DNA of 64,000 nt from Pseudomonas sp. MWU13-2105 (GTDB lineage Bacteria > Pseudomonadota > Gammaproteobacteria > Pseudomonadales > Pseudomonadaceae). A program made the position numbers and the translations under genes. The notes beneath the pieces are model-generated. The model searched no databases. It was not told the origin of the DNA and saw only the letters and a list, made by a program, of their open reading frames with translations. How positions within the stretch are numbered: the first letter of the stretch is position 1; each line of letters begins with the position of its first letter. Shown piece by piece: positions 20,629 through 30,206 of the stretch. The stretch spans positions 1 to 64,000 of the forward strand of contig NZ_JALLIY010000004.1 of the NCBI RefSeq assembly GCF_023242315.1, given 5' to 3'.

Positions 20629-20907
20629 TCACGAATTATTACGGGGCTCTTCGACTTTCTGCGCCTGCACATCGATGGTGTGTGGCGTGTTCTGCTGGGC
20701 GGTGGCCTGTGGCTGCACCGGCTGGGCCGGTTGCACGACAGGTGGGACCACCGGTTCGGCAGGCTTCTCTTCGTCGTTCATGGCCTTGCGAAAGCCCTTG
20801 ATCGATTCACCGACGTCGGTGCCCAGGTTCTTCAGTTTCTTGGTGCCGAACACCAGCACGACGACAACCAGGATGACGATCCAGTGTTTCCAGTCAAAAA
20901 TGCCCAT
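20629..20907 (-). CDS. tatA: Sec-independent protein translocase subunit TatA
   Basis: TatA is the pore-forming subunit that multimerises during twin-arginine export. The 92-residue product starts [20 protein letters not shown], a membrane helix followed by the [10 protein letters not shown] hinge and a short amphipathic helix, then a Pro/Gln-rich tail. The ATG at 20907 follows GAGAGGAACAG on the minus strand and gives the normal TatA N terminus. Confidence 0.96.
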   Translation of the reverse strand: MGIFDWKHWIVILVVVVLVFGTKKLKNLGTDVGESIKGFRKAMNDEEKPAEPVVPPVVQPAQPVQPQATAQQNTPHTIDVQAQKVEEPRNNS

Positions 20908-20930
20908 GATGCTGTTCCTCTCGAAAGTTG

Positions 20931-21263
20931 TTAGGCGGACGGGCGCGAGGCCTTCTCGACGTGTCCGGACAGGCCGAAGCGGCGATCCAGTTCGTCCAGC
21001 ACGGCCTGCGGATGCTGCCCCAGTTGGGCGAGCATGACCATACTGTGGAACCATAAATCGGCGGTTTCGTAGATGACGTCGCTACAGTCGCCACTGATCG
21101 CGGCATCCTTTGCAGCAATAATAGTCTCGACCGATTCTTCGCCAACCTTTTCCAGGATCTTGTTCAGGCCCTTGTGATAAAGGCTGGCGACATAGGAACT
21201 GTCGGCGGCGGCGCCTTTGCGCTCTTCCAGCACCTGGGCCAGGCGGGTCAGGGTGTCAGTCAT
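20931..21263 (-). CDS. hisE: Phosphoribosyl-ATP pyrophosphatase
   Basis: This enzyme catalyses the second step of histidine biosynthesis, hydrolysing phosphoribosyl-ATP to phosphoribosyl-AMP. The 110-residue protein belongs to the MazG-like all-alpha fold. It shows [20 protein letters not shown] and [20 protein letters not shown], with the acidic metal-binding residues. The ATG at 21263 is two bases after the hisI stop; a TTG at 21269 would overlap it. In Pseudomonas hisE and hisI are separate genes, as seen here. Confidence 0.95.
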   Translation of the reverse strand: MTDTLTRLAQVLEERKGAAADSSYVASLYHKGLNKILEKVGEESVETIIAAKDAAISGDCSDVIYETADLWFHSMVMLAQLGQHPQAVLDELDRRFGLSGHVEKASRPSA

Positions 21264-21265
21264 GT

Positions 21266-21658
21266 TCAATGTCCTGCTGAGTAGATGCTGTGCGGATCCT
21301 TGAGGACCGGGTCGACGATCTTCCAGCCGCCGTTTTCATACACGCGGTAGAAGCAACTGTGGCGGCCGGTGTGGCAGGCGATGTCGCCGACCTGCTCGAC
21401 CATCAGGATGATCACGTCGGCGTCGCAGTCCAGGCGCATTTCATGCAGGTGCTGCACGTGGCCCGACTCTTCGCCCTTGCGCCACAGCTTGCCACGGGAG
21501 CGTGACCAGTAAATGGCGCGGTTCTCGCTGGCGGTCAGTTGCAGCGCCTCGCGATTCATCCAAGCCATCATCAGGATACGCCCGGTCTTGTGATCCTGGG
21601 CAATGGCCGGCACCAGGCCATCGCTGTCCCATTTGATCTCGTCCAGCCAGTCTTTCAT
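21266..21658 (-). CDS. hisI: Phosphoribosyl-AMP cyclohydrolase
   Basis: This enzyme performs the third step of histidine biosynthesis, opening the adenine ring of phosphoribosyl-AMP. The 130-residue product contains [11 protein letters not shown] and [12 protein letters not shown], which hold the zinc-binding cysteines and histidines, and the substrate loop [13 protein letters not shown]. The ATG at 21658 gives the standard N terminus [10 protein letters not shown]. It lies between ubiB and hisE on the same strand. Confidence 0.96.
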   Translation of the reverse strand: MKDWLDEIKWDSDGLVPAIAQDHKTGRILMMAWMNREALQLTASENRAIYWSRSRGKLWRKGEESGHVQHLHEMRLDCDADVIILMVEQVGDIACHTGRHSCFYRVYENGGWKIVDPVLKDPHSIYSAGH

Positions 21659-21738
21659 CTTCGACTCCGACAACCGGACACCACCCGCGTGGCGGTGTCT
21701 CGGCGAATCAACAGTGTGCCAGCCCACGGCCTGACTGG

Positions 21739-23340
21739 CTATCGGCGCACGATCAGATATACCCCTATGGCCGCCATGATGCCCGCCGGCCATTGGCCCA
21801 GGTCGTGCAGCGGCCCGCCGACGGCGAGTAACGCACTGCCGCTCAGGTGCAGGCTGCCGAGCAAGCGCAGCAGCCAGTCGTCCTTGCGCCGGTGTTCTTT
21901 CGGCTCGGGATTGGCGTGCTGCTGGGCCATGCGTTCGAGCAGGTCGCGGGTCATGCCGGCCAGGTGCGGCAACTGCTCGATCTGGCCCTGCAGGTTGCCG
22001 AGCAGGGTTTTCGGGCTGACGCGCTCGCGCATCCAGCGTTCGAGGAACGGCTGGGCGGTGCTCCACAGGTCCAGGTCCGGGTACAGCTGGCGGCCCAGGC
22101 CTTCGATATTGAGCAGGGTTTTCTGCAGCAGCACCAGCTGCGGCTGGACTTCCATATTGAAGCGCCGCGCGGTCTGGAACAGGCGCATCAGTACCTGGCC
22201 GAAGGAGATGTCCTTCAGCGGTTTTTCGAAGATCGGCTCGCAGACGGTGCGGATCGCCGCTTCGAACTCGTTGAGCTTGGTGTGCGCCGGCACCCAGCCC
22301 GAATCGATGTGCAACTGGGCGACGCGGCGGTAGTCACGCTTGAAGAAGGCGAACAGGTTGCGGGCCAGGTAATCCTGGTCTTCCGGGGTCAGGCTGCCGA
22401 CGATGCCGCAGTCGATGGCGATGTACTTCGGGCTCCACGGGTTCACGGTGCTGACGAAGATGTTGCCGGGGTGCATGTCGGCGTGGAAGAAGCTGTCGCG
22501 GAAGACCTGGGTGAAGAAGATCTCGACGCCGCGCTCGGCGAGCATTTTCATGTCGGTGCGCTGGTCGGCCAGGGTCGCGAGGTCAGTGACCTGGATGCCG
22601 TAGATGCGCTCCATCACCAATACTTTCGGCCGGCACCAGTCCCAGTAGACCTGGGGCACGTACATCATCTCCGAGCCTTCGAAGTTGCGCCGCAGCTGGC
22701 TGGCGTTGGCTGCCTCGCGCAGCAGGTCGAGTTCGTCGTAGATGGTCTTTTCGTAGTCGCTGACCACGTCCACCGGGTGCAGCAGGCGGGCGTCGGCCGA
22801 GACCCGCTCGGCGGCCCGGGCGAGGAGGAACAGCCAGGCCAGGTCCTGGGCGATGATCGGCTTGAGGCCGGGGCGAATGACCTTCACCACCACTTCTTCA
22901 CCGCTCTTGAGCTGGGCGGCGTGGACCTGGGCCACCGAGGCCGAGGCCAGGGGGGCGATATCGAAGCGGCTGAAGACTTCATCGATCTTCTTGCCCAACT
23001 GCGCTTCGATCAGCTTGACCGCGGTCTGCGAATCGAACGGCGGCACGCGGTCCTGCAACAGCATCAGCTCGTCGGCGATGTCCTCGGGCAGCAGGTCGCG
23101 GCGGGTGGAGAGGATCTGGCCGAACTTGATGAAGATCGGTCCGAGGTCCTGCAAGGCCAGGCGCAGGCGCGCGCCGCGGCTCAGCTCCAGGGTCTTGCGC
23201 GGGAACCAGCGCCAGGGCAGGGCAAAGCGCAGCGCCAGGAGGAACCAGGGCAGGGGCAATTCGAACAGCAGGTCATCGAGACGGTAACGGATCACGACGC
23301 GCTGGATGCGCAACAGACGGCGGACGGCAAGCAGCTTCAT
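21739..23340 (-). CDS. ubiB: Ubiquinone biosynthesis protein UbiB (ABC1/ADCK-type atypical kinase)
   Basis: UbiB is an inner-membrane-associated atypical kinase/ATPase required for ubiquinone synthesis. The 533-residue product has the family motif [11 protein letters not shown] (KxGQ), the Ala-rich nucleotide loop [18 protein letters not shown], and the catalytic stretch [11 protein letters not shown] with the later DCGIVG. Two C-terminal hydrophobic segments are present. It overlaps ubiJ by four bases. Confidence 0.96.
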   Translation of the reverse strand: MKLLAVRRLLRIQRVVIRYRLDDLLFELPLPWFLLALRFALPWRWFPRKTLELSRGARLRLALQDLGPIFIKFGQILSTRRDLLPEDIADELMLLQDRVPPFDSQTAVKLIEAQLGKKIDEVFSRFDIAPLASASVAQVHAAQLKSGEEVVVKVIRPGLKPIIAQDLAWLFLLARAAERVSADARLLHPVDVVSDYEKTIYDELDLLREAANASQLRRNFEGSEMMYVPQVYWDWCRPKVLVMERIYGIQVTDLATLADQRTDMKMLAERGVEIFFTQVFRDSFFHADMHPGNIFVSTVNPWSPKYIAIDCGIVGSLTPEDQDYLARNLFAFFKRDYRRVAQLHIDSGWVPAHTKLNEFEAAIRTVCEPIFEKPLKDISFGQVLMRLFQTARRFNMEVQPQLVLLQKTLLNIEGLGRQLYPDLDLWSTAQPFLERWMRERVSPKTLLGNLQGQIEQLPHLAGMTRDLLERMAQQHANPEPKEHRRKDDWLLRLLGSLHLSGSALLAVGGPLHDLGQWPAGIMAAIGVYLIVRR

Positions 23341-23960
23341 GCGTTATCGCTGGATTGGAGGGATCGGGAAAGGCGCTCGACACGCGCCTCGAGACGTTCC
23401 AGGTCGAGCTTGACCCGGTCCAGTTCGGCGAAGCGCGCTTCGGCCTCGTGGTTGCCGACCAGGGCACGGGACTCTTCACTGAGGTATTCGGCGAGGTTCT
23501 GCTTCAGGCTGGCAAAACCCTGCTGGTACCAGCCGGCGCGGCTGCGCAGGTGGCCGCTGAGCAGGGGCGTGGCGATCGGCCCGAGCCAGCGCGAGAGTTC
23601 GTACTCCCAGTCCAGCTCCAGGTCCTGGAGCACGCCGGCCAGGTCCAGCAGCACCGCGCTGTCGCCTTCCAGCTGCACTTCGGGGCCATGGAGCACGGCA
23701 GTCTTGTCGCGGCTCAGGGCCAGGTTCAGCAGGCTCGAGGCCGGGGCGCGGAGGCTGCAGTCGGCCTCGGCGGCCCAGTGCGCGGCCAGCAGCAGGCCTT
23801 CGTCGCTGGGCAGGATGAACAGCTTCAGGGCCGGGCGGGCGCAGTCGACTTCGATGACTTTGCCGGTCAGTTGGCCCAGGCGCCTCAAGGCCGTGCTGTC
23901 GAGGCGCAGCACACGGTTGAGACCGTGCTCGACGCCGGCGAGAAGGCCGCTGAGCAGCAT
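23337..23960 (-). CDS. ubiJ: Ubiquinone biosynthesis accessory factor UbiJ (SCP2 domain)
   Basis: UbiJ is a lipid-binding accessory protein that, with UbiK, scaffolds the soluble Ubi hydroxylase complex. The 207-residue product has an N-terminal SCP2-like domain (residues about 15-115) and a C-terminal coiled-coil-like segment rich in Arg, Glu and Leu ([20 protein letters not shown]). The first ten residues are hydrophobic. It sits between ubiE and ubiB, overlapping both by one to four bases, which fixes the identity. Confidence 0.92.
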   Translation of the reverse strand: MLLSGLLAGVEHGLNRVLRLDSTALRRLGQLTGKVIEVDCARPALKLFILPSDEGLLLAAHWAAEADCSLRAPASSLLNLALSRDKTAVLHGPEVQLEGDSAVLLDLAGVLQDLELDWEYELSRWLGPIATPLLSGHLRSRAGWYQQGFASLKQNLAEYLSEESRALVGNHEAEARFAELDRVKLDLERLEARVERLSRSLQSSDNA

Positions 23961-24730
23961 CAGGGCTTGATGCCGCGATGCAGGGCGACGATGCCCGCGG
24001 TCATGTTGTGGTAGGTCACGCGGTCGAAGCCGGCGTCCACCATCATCGACTTCAGGGTTTCCTGGTTCGGGTGCATGCGGATCGATTCGGCCAGGTAGCG
24101 ATAGCTTTCCGAGTCGTTGGTGATCAGCTTGCCGGCCAGCGGCATGAAGGCAAACGAGTAGGCGTCGTAGACCTTGGACATCAGTGCGTTGGTCGGCTTG
24201 GAGAATTCCAGTACCAGCAGGCGGCCGCCGGGTTTCAGGACCCGCAGCATGGAGCGCAGGGCGTCTTCCTTGTGGGTGACGTTGCGCAGGCCGAAGGCGA
24301 TGGTCACGCAGTCGAAATGGTTGTCCGGGAACGGCAGTTTTTCCGCGTCGGCCTGGACGAACTCGACGTTGCCGGCCACGCCCAGGTCCAGCAGGCGGTC
24401 ACGGCCGACCTTGAGCATGGAGGCGTTGATGTCGGCCAGCACCACCTGGCCGGTGGGGCCCACCAGGTGCGAGAACTTGCGCGCCAGGTCGCCGGTGCCG
24501 CCGGCGATATCCAGCACCCGGTTGCCCGTGCGCACGCCGGACAGCTCGATGGTGAAGCGCTTCCAGAGGCGATGCATGCCACCGGACAGCACGTCGTTCA
24601 TCAGGTCGTACTTGGCGGCCACGGAGTGGAACACCTCGGCGACCTTTTCCGCCTTTTGGCTTTCCGGTACGTTCTTGAAGCCGAAGTGCGTGGTGGGTTC
24701 GGCATCGCTGCCTTTGCGCTGATCAGTCAT
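23960..24730 (-). CDS. ubiE: Ubiquinone/menaquinone biosynthesis C-methyltransferase UbiE
   Basis: This S-adenosylmethionine-dependent enzyme methylates the quinol ring at C2 during ubiquinone synthesis. The 256-residue protein has [13 protein letters not shown] (SAM motif I), [20 protein letters not shown] and [15 protein letters not shown] place the start at the ATG at 24730 ([11 protein letters not shown]), the usual N terminus. A further 35 in-frame residues upstream have no family support. It is the first gene of the minus-strand run to rsmE. Confidence 0.96.
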   Translation of the reverse strand: MTDQRKGSDAEPTTHFGFKNVPESQKAEKVAEVFHSVAAKYDLMNDVLSGGMHRLWKRFTIELSGVRTGNRVLDIAGGTGDLARKFSHLVGPTGQVVLADINASMLKVGRDRLLDLGVAGNVEFVQADAEKLPFPDNHFDCVTIAFGLRNVTHKEDALRSMLRVLKPGGRLLVLEFSKPTNALMSKVYDAYSFAFMPLAGKLITNDSESYRYLAESIRMHPNQETLKSMMVDAGFDRVTYHNMTAGIVALHRGIKP

Positions 24731-24883
24731 GTCGCTGTCACCAGAAGAGAATGCGGGCATTCTAATCCCGGTGGCCGGCTTTGTCTTGGCAAGGGTGCAT
24801 GTAAGATAGGCAACCACCGGGACGTTTTGACGCATTCAGGGTCAGGATTCACCGGGCAAGTCCCGATAGAGCAGGAGTATTCG

Positions 24884-25159
24884 ATGGCCCGTATTAGTGT
24901 TGAACGCGCCCATGGCCTGGGCAAGGCTGGTGCACGCGAGAAGGCCGACCAGTTGGCGCAGAAGCTGGCCGGGCAGTATGGCCTGGAGCCGCAGTGGTCC
25001 GGCGATACCCTCAACCTCAGGCGTTCCGGGGTCAAGGGCGCGGTGCATGTGAGCGAAGAGTCGATCCGTGTCGATGTCGAGCTGGGCCTGCTGATGTCGG
25101 CCATGAGCGGCACCATCAAGGCCGAGATCGAAAAGGCCCTGGACAAGGCGCTGGTCTGA
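24884..25159 (+). CDS. Polyhydroxyalkanoic acid system family protein
   Basis: This 91-residue protein begins MARISVERAHGLGKAGAREK and ends in a helical segment, AEIEKALDKALV. It matches the small family annotated as polyhydroxyalkanoic acid system protein, usually found near pha genes; its biochemical role is not known to me. The central part (WSGDTLNLRRSGVKGAVHV) looks like beta structure. It is divergent from ubiE and 239 bases upstream of phaI. GCAGGAGT precedes the ATG. Confidence 0.8.
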   Translation: MARISVERAHGLGKAGAREKADQLAQKLAGQYGLEPQWSGDTLNLRRSGVKGAVHVSEESIRVDVELGLLMSAMSGTIKAEIEKALDKALV

Positions 25160-25224
25160 ACACGAGTGTGGAAGTGGCGCTTGTCGGATCGCCGGACCCC
25201 GCGAGGCTCCTGGCGGTCTCAAGG

Positions 25225-25254
25225 GCCTCTTCGCGGGCAAGCTCCGCTCCCACA
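25225..25254. repeat. REP palindrome upstream of phaI
   Basis: The core TTCGCGGGCAAGCTCCGCTC followed by CCACA is the same REP family seen at 874-999 and 16382-16456. It lies between the small PHA-system gene and phaI. Confidence 0.75.
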
Positions 25255-25398
25255 ACAAGCTGCGCCCACACAATAAGGAGCTCCGCTGCGACACCGGGCC
25301 GGCCTTTAGGGTGCCCATTCTAATTTTTGTCATTACTTTGTGCATAAGCCCCCATTCCGGTGGGCAGATCCGCCAACCCTTCTTGTGTGAGGTGCACC

Positions 25399-25821
25399 AT
25401 GGCCAAAGTAAGTCTGAAGAAAAAATCCGACGGTCAGCCAACCGCCCTGGCTGAAGTGAAAGTGTATGCCCGCAAGATCTGGCTGGCGGGTCTGGGCGCT
25501 TATGCCAAGGTCGGCCGCGAAGGCAGCGAGTACTTCAAGGAACTCGTGGCAGCCGGTCAAGACGTTGAAAAAGAAGGCAAAAAGCTGATTGGCGCGCAGC
25601 GTGAAGCGGCCAACAGCCAGATCGATAACGTGAAAAGCGAAGTCACCAGCCTCAAGGGCAAGGTGGAAGTGCAACTGGACAAGGTCGAGAAGGCCTTTGA
25701 CCACCGGGTCGCCAGTGCCTTGAATCGCATCGGGATTCCGTCTAAACATGATGTGGAGACACTCTCTGCTAAGCTCGATGAGCTGACGGCATTGCTCGAA
25801 CGTGTCGCGCGTAAACATTAA
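25399..25821 (+). CDS. phaI: Phasin PhaI
   Basis: PhaI is a granule-associated phasin that coats polyhydroxyalkanoate inclusions. The 140-residue protein has the phasin signature VYARKIWLAGLGAYAKVGREG near the N terminus, then an amphipathic helical region with heptad-like spacing (VKSEVTSLKGKVEVQLDKVE). The start at 25399 follows GTGAGGTG. It lacks the basic tail of PhaF and lies ten bases upstream of it, so the two are co-transcribed, convergent with phaC1ZC2D. Confidence 0.92.
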   Translation: MAKVSLKKKSDGQPTALAEVKVYARKIWLAGLGAYAKVGREGSEYFKELVAAGQDVEKEGKKLIGAQREAANSQIDNVKSEVTSLKGKVEVQLDKVEKAFDHRVASALNRIGIPSKHDVETLSAKLDELTALLERVARKH

Positions 25822-25831
25822 GGAGAACGGG

Positions 25832-26653
25832 ATGGCTGGCAAAAAGAATACCGAGAAAGAAAGCAGCTCGTGGATCGGGAAGGTTGAGGAATATTCCCGA
25901 AAAATCTGGCTTGCTGGTTTAGGCGTGTACTCGAAGATCGATACCGACGGCAGCAAACTCTTCGAGACGCTGGTGAAGGATGGCGAGAAGGCCGAGAAAC
26001 TCACCAAGACCGCAGTCGACAAGAAAGTCGATGCGGCCAAGGACTCCGCCAGTTCGGCCAAGTCGCGCATCGCCGGGGTCAAGGACCGTGCGCTGGGCAA
26101 GTGGGACGAGTTGGAAGGGGCTTTCGACAAGCGCTTGAACAGCGCCATTTCGCGCCTGGGCGTACCGAGCCGCAATGAAGTGAAGGCGCTGCACAGCAAG
26201 GTCGATACCCTGACCAGGCAGATCGAAAAATTGACCGGTCAGGCCGTGACTCCTGCCTCGGCGAAAACGGCGGCGGCCAAGCCGGCGGCGAAAGCGCCAG
26301 CCAAGCCTTTGGTTAAAGCCGCGGCCAAGCCTGCTGCCAAGCCAGCGGCGAAAACCGCGGCAGCCAAGCCGGCAGCCAAAGCGGTGGCCAAGCCAGCAGC
26401 AAAACCTGCGGCCAAGCCAGCGGCGAAAGCCGCAGCGGTGAAACCAGCGGCCAAACCTGTGGCAGCGAAACCTGCGGCCAAGCCAGCGGCGAAACCGGCA
26501 GCGGCGAAAAAGCCTGCTGCCGCGAAGCCGGCTCCCGTTGCGGCCGCCAAGCCTGCCGCGGCTCCGGTCTCGGCCGCCAACTCGGCTGCTCCTGCTCCGG
26601 CATCCGCTCCAGCGGCTACGCCAACAGCACCGACTCCGGCTTCCCAAGCCTGA
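25832..26653 (+). CDS. phaF: Phasin PhaF with histone H1-like C-terminal tail
   Basis: PhaF coats PHA granules and binds DNA, which helps split granules between daughter cells in P. putida. The 273-residue protein has an N-terminal phasin domain (YSRKIWLAGLGVYSKIDTDG) sharing its signature with PhaI, then from about residue 145 a low-complexity Ala/Lys/Pro tail of AAKPAAK-type repeats that resembles histone H1. The ATG at 25832 follows AAGGAGAA; a longer reading would overlap phaI. Repeat number in such tails varies among strains. Confidence 0.95.
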   Translation: MAGKKNTEKESSSWIGKVEEYSRKIWLAGLGVYSKIDTDGSKLFETLVKDGEKAEKLTKTAVDKKVDAAKDSASSAKSRIAGVKDRALGKWDELEGAFDKRLNSAISRLGVPSRNEVKALHSKVDTLTRQIEKLTGQAVTPASAKTAAAKPAAKAPAKPLVKAAAKPAAKPAAKTAAAKPAAKAVAKPAAKPAAKPAAKAAAVKPAAKPVAAKPAAKPAAKPAAAKKPAAAKPAPVAAAKPAAAPVSAANSAAPAPASAPAATPTAPTPASQA

Positions 26654-26674
26654 GTCGTTACCCGCTGAATGAAA

Positions 26675-26708
26675 ACGCCCGGCCTGTGAAGGTCGGGCGT
26701 TTTTGTTT
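26675..26708 (+). terminator. Intrinsic terminator after phaF
   Basis: The stem ACGCCCGGCC/GGTCGGGCGT (one G-T pair) with a TGTGAA loop is followed by TTTTGTTTG. It ends the phaIF transcript before the convergent phaD. Confidence 0.85.
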
Positions 26709-26774
26709 GTGTCAGGGGTAGGTGTGTTGCCTGTCATATCGCCTTCGCGGGCACCAGCGCAGCAGTTCTTGACC

Positions 26775-27395
26775 TTAATCGTGGTCTTCGAGATAACGCA
26801 AAGCCATCTGCTCCGTCACCACCCGCGCCGGTGCCAGCAGGTGCGGAGCCACCAGCATCATGATCTGGTACACCACCAGCCGCACTTCGCCTTCACGCCC
26901 CAGTATCCGCTGGTAATCCAGGGAAAACAGCAAGGTCAGGGTGATCTGCTCCACCAGCTGCCCCAGGGCCTGGGTCTCACTCAACAACATGCCTTGCGCC
27001 TTCAGGCGCGCGAGTAACGACGCCAGTGTCCGCTTGAGGGCATTGAGCAGGTTGCGGATGCCCTTGGCCAGCTTGGGCAGGCGCCCGGACAGATTGGACA
27101 GGTCCTGGAACAGGAAGCGGTAATGGGCTAGCCGCTCGACGATCAGATGCAGGAAGAACCAGTAGTCCTCGGGCGCCAGCCGGGCGTCGGCCGGCGGGTC
27201 GAGCAAGGGCGCCAACTCGCCCTGGAAGCGCTCGAACAAACCCAGCACCAGTGGCTCCTTGCCGTGGAAGTGGTAGTAGAGGTTGCCCGGGCTGATCCCC
27301 ATTTCATTGGCCACCTCCATGGTCGAAACGTTGGGTTCGCCTTTCTGGTTGAACAGCTGCAGGGCGCATTCAAGGATCCGGTCGCGGGTCTTCAT
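26775..27395 (-). CDS. phaD: TetR-family transcriptional regulator PhaD
   Basis: PhaD is described in P. putida as an activator of the pha promoters that responds to a fatty-acid-derived ligand. The 206-residue product starts MKTRDRILECALQLFNQKGE and has a TetR helix-turn-helix at about residues 25-45 (VANEMGISPGNLYYHFHGKE). A larger helical ligand domain with hydrophobic patches follows. It is the last gene of the phaC1-Z-C2-D run, 63 bases after phaC2. Confidence 0.93.
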   Translation of the reverse strand: MKTRDRILECALQLFNQKGEPNVSTMEVANEMGISPGNLYYHFHGKEPLVLGLFERFQGELAPLLDPPADARLAPEDYWFFLHLIVERLAHYRFLFQDLSNLSGRLPKLAKGIRNLLNALKRTLASLLARLKAQGMLLSETQALGQLVEQITLTLLFSLDYQRILGREGEVRLVVYQIMMLVAPHLLAPARVVTEQMALRYLEDHD

Positions 27396-27458
27396 CCAGT
27401 CTTCTTAGGTCGTTCCGACCGTTCGCCACGACTGCCCGGCAGCCGTGGTCGGTAATCA

Positions 27459-29141
27459 TCAGCGTACTCGCACATAAGTGCCGGGTGCCGCCTCCATGGG
27501 TGGGTAATTGGCATTGCCCAGGGTCATCTGGGTTTCCCGCTGGGCCCCCGAACGCTCCTGGATCCAGGCCAGCCACTGGGTCCACCAACTGCCCTCGACC
27601 TGTTTGCCGTCGTAGTACCAGGCTCGCGGGTCACTGCTCAGCCTGGGGTTGTCGACGTAGTTGGCCTTGGGGTTGCTCGGCGGGTTGAGAATGCTCTGGA
27701 TATGCCCGCTGTTGGACAGCACGAAGCGCCGGTCGCCGCCCAGCAGCAGGGTCGAGCGATACACCGCATCCCAGGGCGTGATGTGGTCGTTGATACCGCC
27801 GACGCTGAAACTGTCGACCGTGACTTTCCGCAGGTCGATGGGGGTGCCGCAGGCTTCCAGTCCACCCGGATGGCTCAGCGGGTTGTGCTTGAAGAAATCC
27901 AGCAGGTCGCCGTGAAAGGCCGCGGGCAGGCGGGTGTTGTCGTTGTTCCAGTAGAGAATGTCGAATGCCGGCGGTTCCTTGCCGAGCAGGTAGTTGTTGA
28001 CCCAGTAGTTCCAGATCAAGTCGTTGGGCCGCATCCAGGCGAAGACCCGCGCCAGGTCGCGGCCGTCGAGCACGCCTTGCTGGTAGGAGCGGCGCTTGGC
28101 GGCTTCGAGGGTCTGTTCGTCGGCGAACAGGGTGGCTGGGCTGTCGAGCTGGCTGTCGAGCAGGCTGACCAGGTAGGTGGCGCTGGACACCCGGCGCAAC
28201 TGTCGCTTGGCCAGCAGGTGGCCTTGCAGGACGGCAATGGTCAGGCCGCCGGCGCAGGCGCCCATCAGGTTGACCTCACGGCTGGCGGTGATCGCCCGGC
28301 AGACGTTCAGCGCTTCTTCCAGCGCCTCGACATAGCTGGACAGGCCCCATTCGCGGTGCCGTACATCCGGGTTGCGCCAGCTGACGACAAATACCTGCAG
28401 GCCGTTCTTCAGGGCGTACTGGACGAAGCTGTTGGACGGGCTCAGGTCGAAAATGTAGTACTTGTTGATCTGCGGCGGCACGATCAGCAGCGGTTTGGCG
28501 TATTGTTTTTCGCTCATCGGCTTGTACTGGATCAGCTCCAGCAGCTCATTGCGAAACACCACCGCACCGGGGGTGGTGGCCACGGTCTTGCCGACTTCGA
28601 ACGAATGCTTGGTGACCTGGCTGGGCAAGCCATTGTTGTGCAGCAGGTCGTCCACCAGGTGGCTGATGCCGCGCACGATGCTGTTGCCGCCGGAGTTGAA
28701 CACTTCCTTGACCGCCAACGGATTGAGCAGGGTATTGGATGGCGCCATGGCATCGTTGAGCAGGGCGAAGACAAAGTGCGCGCGGGCGCGGTCGTCGTCG
28801 CTCATCCGGCTGTCGTCGATCCACTGCCTGACCTGTTTCTGCCAGGCCAGATAGGCCTGCAGGCTACGCCGGTAGAACGGGTTCAGGCTCCAGGCCGGGT
28901 CGGCGAAGCGCGGGTCCTGCGGGTTGGGCTTGTGCAGCGTGTCGCCGAGCAGCACCTTGCCCAGTTGCCCGCCCAGGGCCAGGGCATGCCGGGCGGTGTG
29001 TAGCGGATTGCGCAAGCCGTGGACGGCCACGCTGCGCAGGGTGGAAAACAGATCCCGGCCGCGCAGACCGGTAATCGCACTCTGTGCGTTGATGAACGCC
29101 GCGGGTGTGGGCATCGAGCCCTTCGCTGGTTTGTCTCGCAT
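27459..29141 (-). CDS. phaC2: Class II poly(3-hydroxyalkanoate) synthase PhaC2
   Basis: PhaC2 polymerises medium-chain-length (R)-3-hydroxyacyl-CoA at the granule surface. The 560-residue product has the synthase lipase-like box GACAGG with catalytic Cys296, a downstream GGINDHITPW Asp region and SGHIQSILNPP with the catalytic His. It is similar along its whole length to PhaC1 at 30207-31886, as expected from the tandem duplication found in this genus. It lies between phaZ and phaD. Confidence 0.96.
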   Translation of the reverse strand: MRDKPAKGSMPTPAAFINAQSAITGLRGRDLFSTLRSVAVHGLRNPLHTARHALALGGQLGKVLLGDTLHKPNPQDPRFADPAWSLNPFYRRSLQAYLAWQKQVRQWIDDSRMSDDDRARAHFVFALLNDAMAPSNTLLNPLAVKEVFNSGGNSIVRGISHLVDDLLHNNGLPSQVTKHSFEVGKTVATTPGAVVFRNELLELIQYKPMSEKQYAKPLLIVPPQINKYYIFDLSPSNSFVQYALKNGLQVFVVSWRNPDVRHREWGLSSYVEALEEALNVCRAITASREVNLMGACAGGLTIAVLQGHLLAKRQLRRVSSATYLVSLLDSQLDSPATLFADEQTLEAAKRRSYQQGVLDGRDLARVFAWMRPNDLIWNYWVNNYLLGKEPPAFDILYWNNDNTRLPAAFHGDLLDFFKHNPLSHPGGLEACGTPIDLRKVTVDSFSVGGINDHITPWDAVYRSTLLLGGDRRFVLSNSGHIQSILNPPSNPKANYVDNPRLSSDPRAWYYDGKQVEGSWWTQWLAWIQERSGAQRETQMTLGNANYPPMEAAPGTYVRVR

Positions 29142-29271
29142 GAGTCAACACTCCTTCGTCATCAAGCTATCAACCAACACAGGGGGACGCGACAGGCGGG
29201 GTCGTCGGTCGCGGACCTTGTGCGCCACGCGGACGTCCTGCCCGCGCGCGCTTATTACCAGGGAAAGACTC

Positions 29272-30129
29272 CTAGGTGCTCTTGGAGGGCGCCGGGTGCG
29301 GGTGCATCACCGCCCGCTGGCGCTCTTCCTGGAGGAACTTCATGATGATCGGCGCCACGGCCTCGGCCCGGGTGATCAGGAATAAATGGCCGTCGTCGAT
29401 TATGTGTAGCTGGGCATTGGGGATTCGCCAAGCCAGCAGGCGCATATTGATCAGTGGAATCAGCGGATCGTCGTCGCCGGCCAGCACCAGGGTCGGCTGG
29501 CGGATCCTGTGCAGCCAGTGGATGCTGGTCCAGCCGAGGCCGGCGAACAGTTGCCAGTAGTAGCCCAGCTTGCCGGCCGAGCGGACCTTGGCGGCATGTT
29601 CGGCGGCCAGGTGCGGGTCGCGGCGAAAGGCACCGCCGTAGATGGTCGGGGCAATGCGGATCACGTGGGACGGCTGGATATAGCGCCGTGGGCTGGCCAT
29701 GTTCCACAACACCTTGGGCTTGCCCGGGACCATCACCGCACCGGCGGCGGTGGCGGCGAGGATCAGCTTCTTGCAGCGCTCCGGGTAGTCGTGGGCGAAT
29801 TGTTGGGCCAGGGCGCCACCCCAGGAAACGCCCACCGCGTTGACCTGGCCGTAATCCAGGTAATCGAGCATGCGCGCGGTGAGCTTGGCCAGGCCCGGAA
29901 AACGATAGGGTCGCCTGGGCGTCGACGAACCGCCGACGCCGGGGACGTCGAAGGCGATGACTTCCAGGTCTGGGTCCAGGGCCTGGACGAACGGAAACAC
30001 CAACTCCAGGTTGGCACCGATGCCATTGAAGATCAGCAAGGGCGTCAGATGAGACTTGCCGGGGCGAACCGCGGTGCGGATGGTCTGGCCATCCAGATCG
30101 ATGGTTCGGAAGATGAACGGTTGCGGCAT
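29272..30129 (-). CDS. phaZ: Intracellular medium-chain-length PHA depolymerase
   Basis: This granule-bound serine hydrolase degrades stored medium-chain-length PHA to hydroxyacids. The 285-residue alpha/beta hydrolase has LIFNGIGANLELVFPF near the oxyanion region, the nucleophile elbow GVSWGG with Ser102, an Asp in LAGDDDPLIP and His in IIDDGHLFLI. It lies between the two synthase genes, the standard order in mcl-PHA producers. Confidence 0.96.
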   Translation of the reverse strand: MPQPFIFRTIDLDGQTIRTAVRPGKSHLTPLLIFNGIGANLELVFPFVQALDPDLEVIAFDVPGVGGSSTPRRPYRFPGLAKLTARMLDYLDYGQVNAVGVSWGGALAQQFAHDYPERCKKLILAATAAGAVMVPGKPKVLWNMASPRRYIQPSHVIRIAPTIYGGAFRRDPHLAAEHAAKVRSAGKLGYYWQLFAGLGWTSIHWLHRIRQPTLVLAGDDDPLIPLINMRLLAWRIPNAQLHIIDDGHLFLITRAEAVAPIIMKFLQEERQRAVMHPHPAPSKST

Positions 30130-30206
30130 GCTCGAAGCCCTGTGGTTGAACCTGTTTTCCTGATCTGACTGGGGCCCTGTTGGTGCAGGGCGGTGTTCCT
30201 GAATCC

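Noticed and set aside
25316..25324. CATTCTAAT upstream of phaI, similar to a CATTTTCTAAT read on the minus strand near 32091-32102, as a PhaD site
   Set aside because: The match is short, and the second copy lies about 205 bases from phaC1, so it is not strong enough to call an operator.
26239..26580. Ala/Gly-rich open frame opposite phaF
   Set aside because: It is the complement of the AAKPAAK repeat region and has no independent support.
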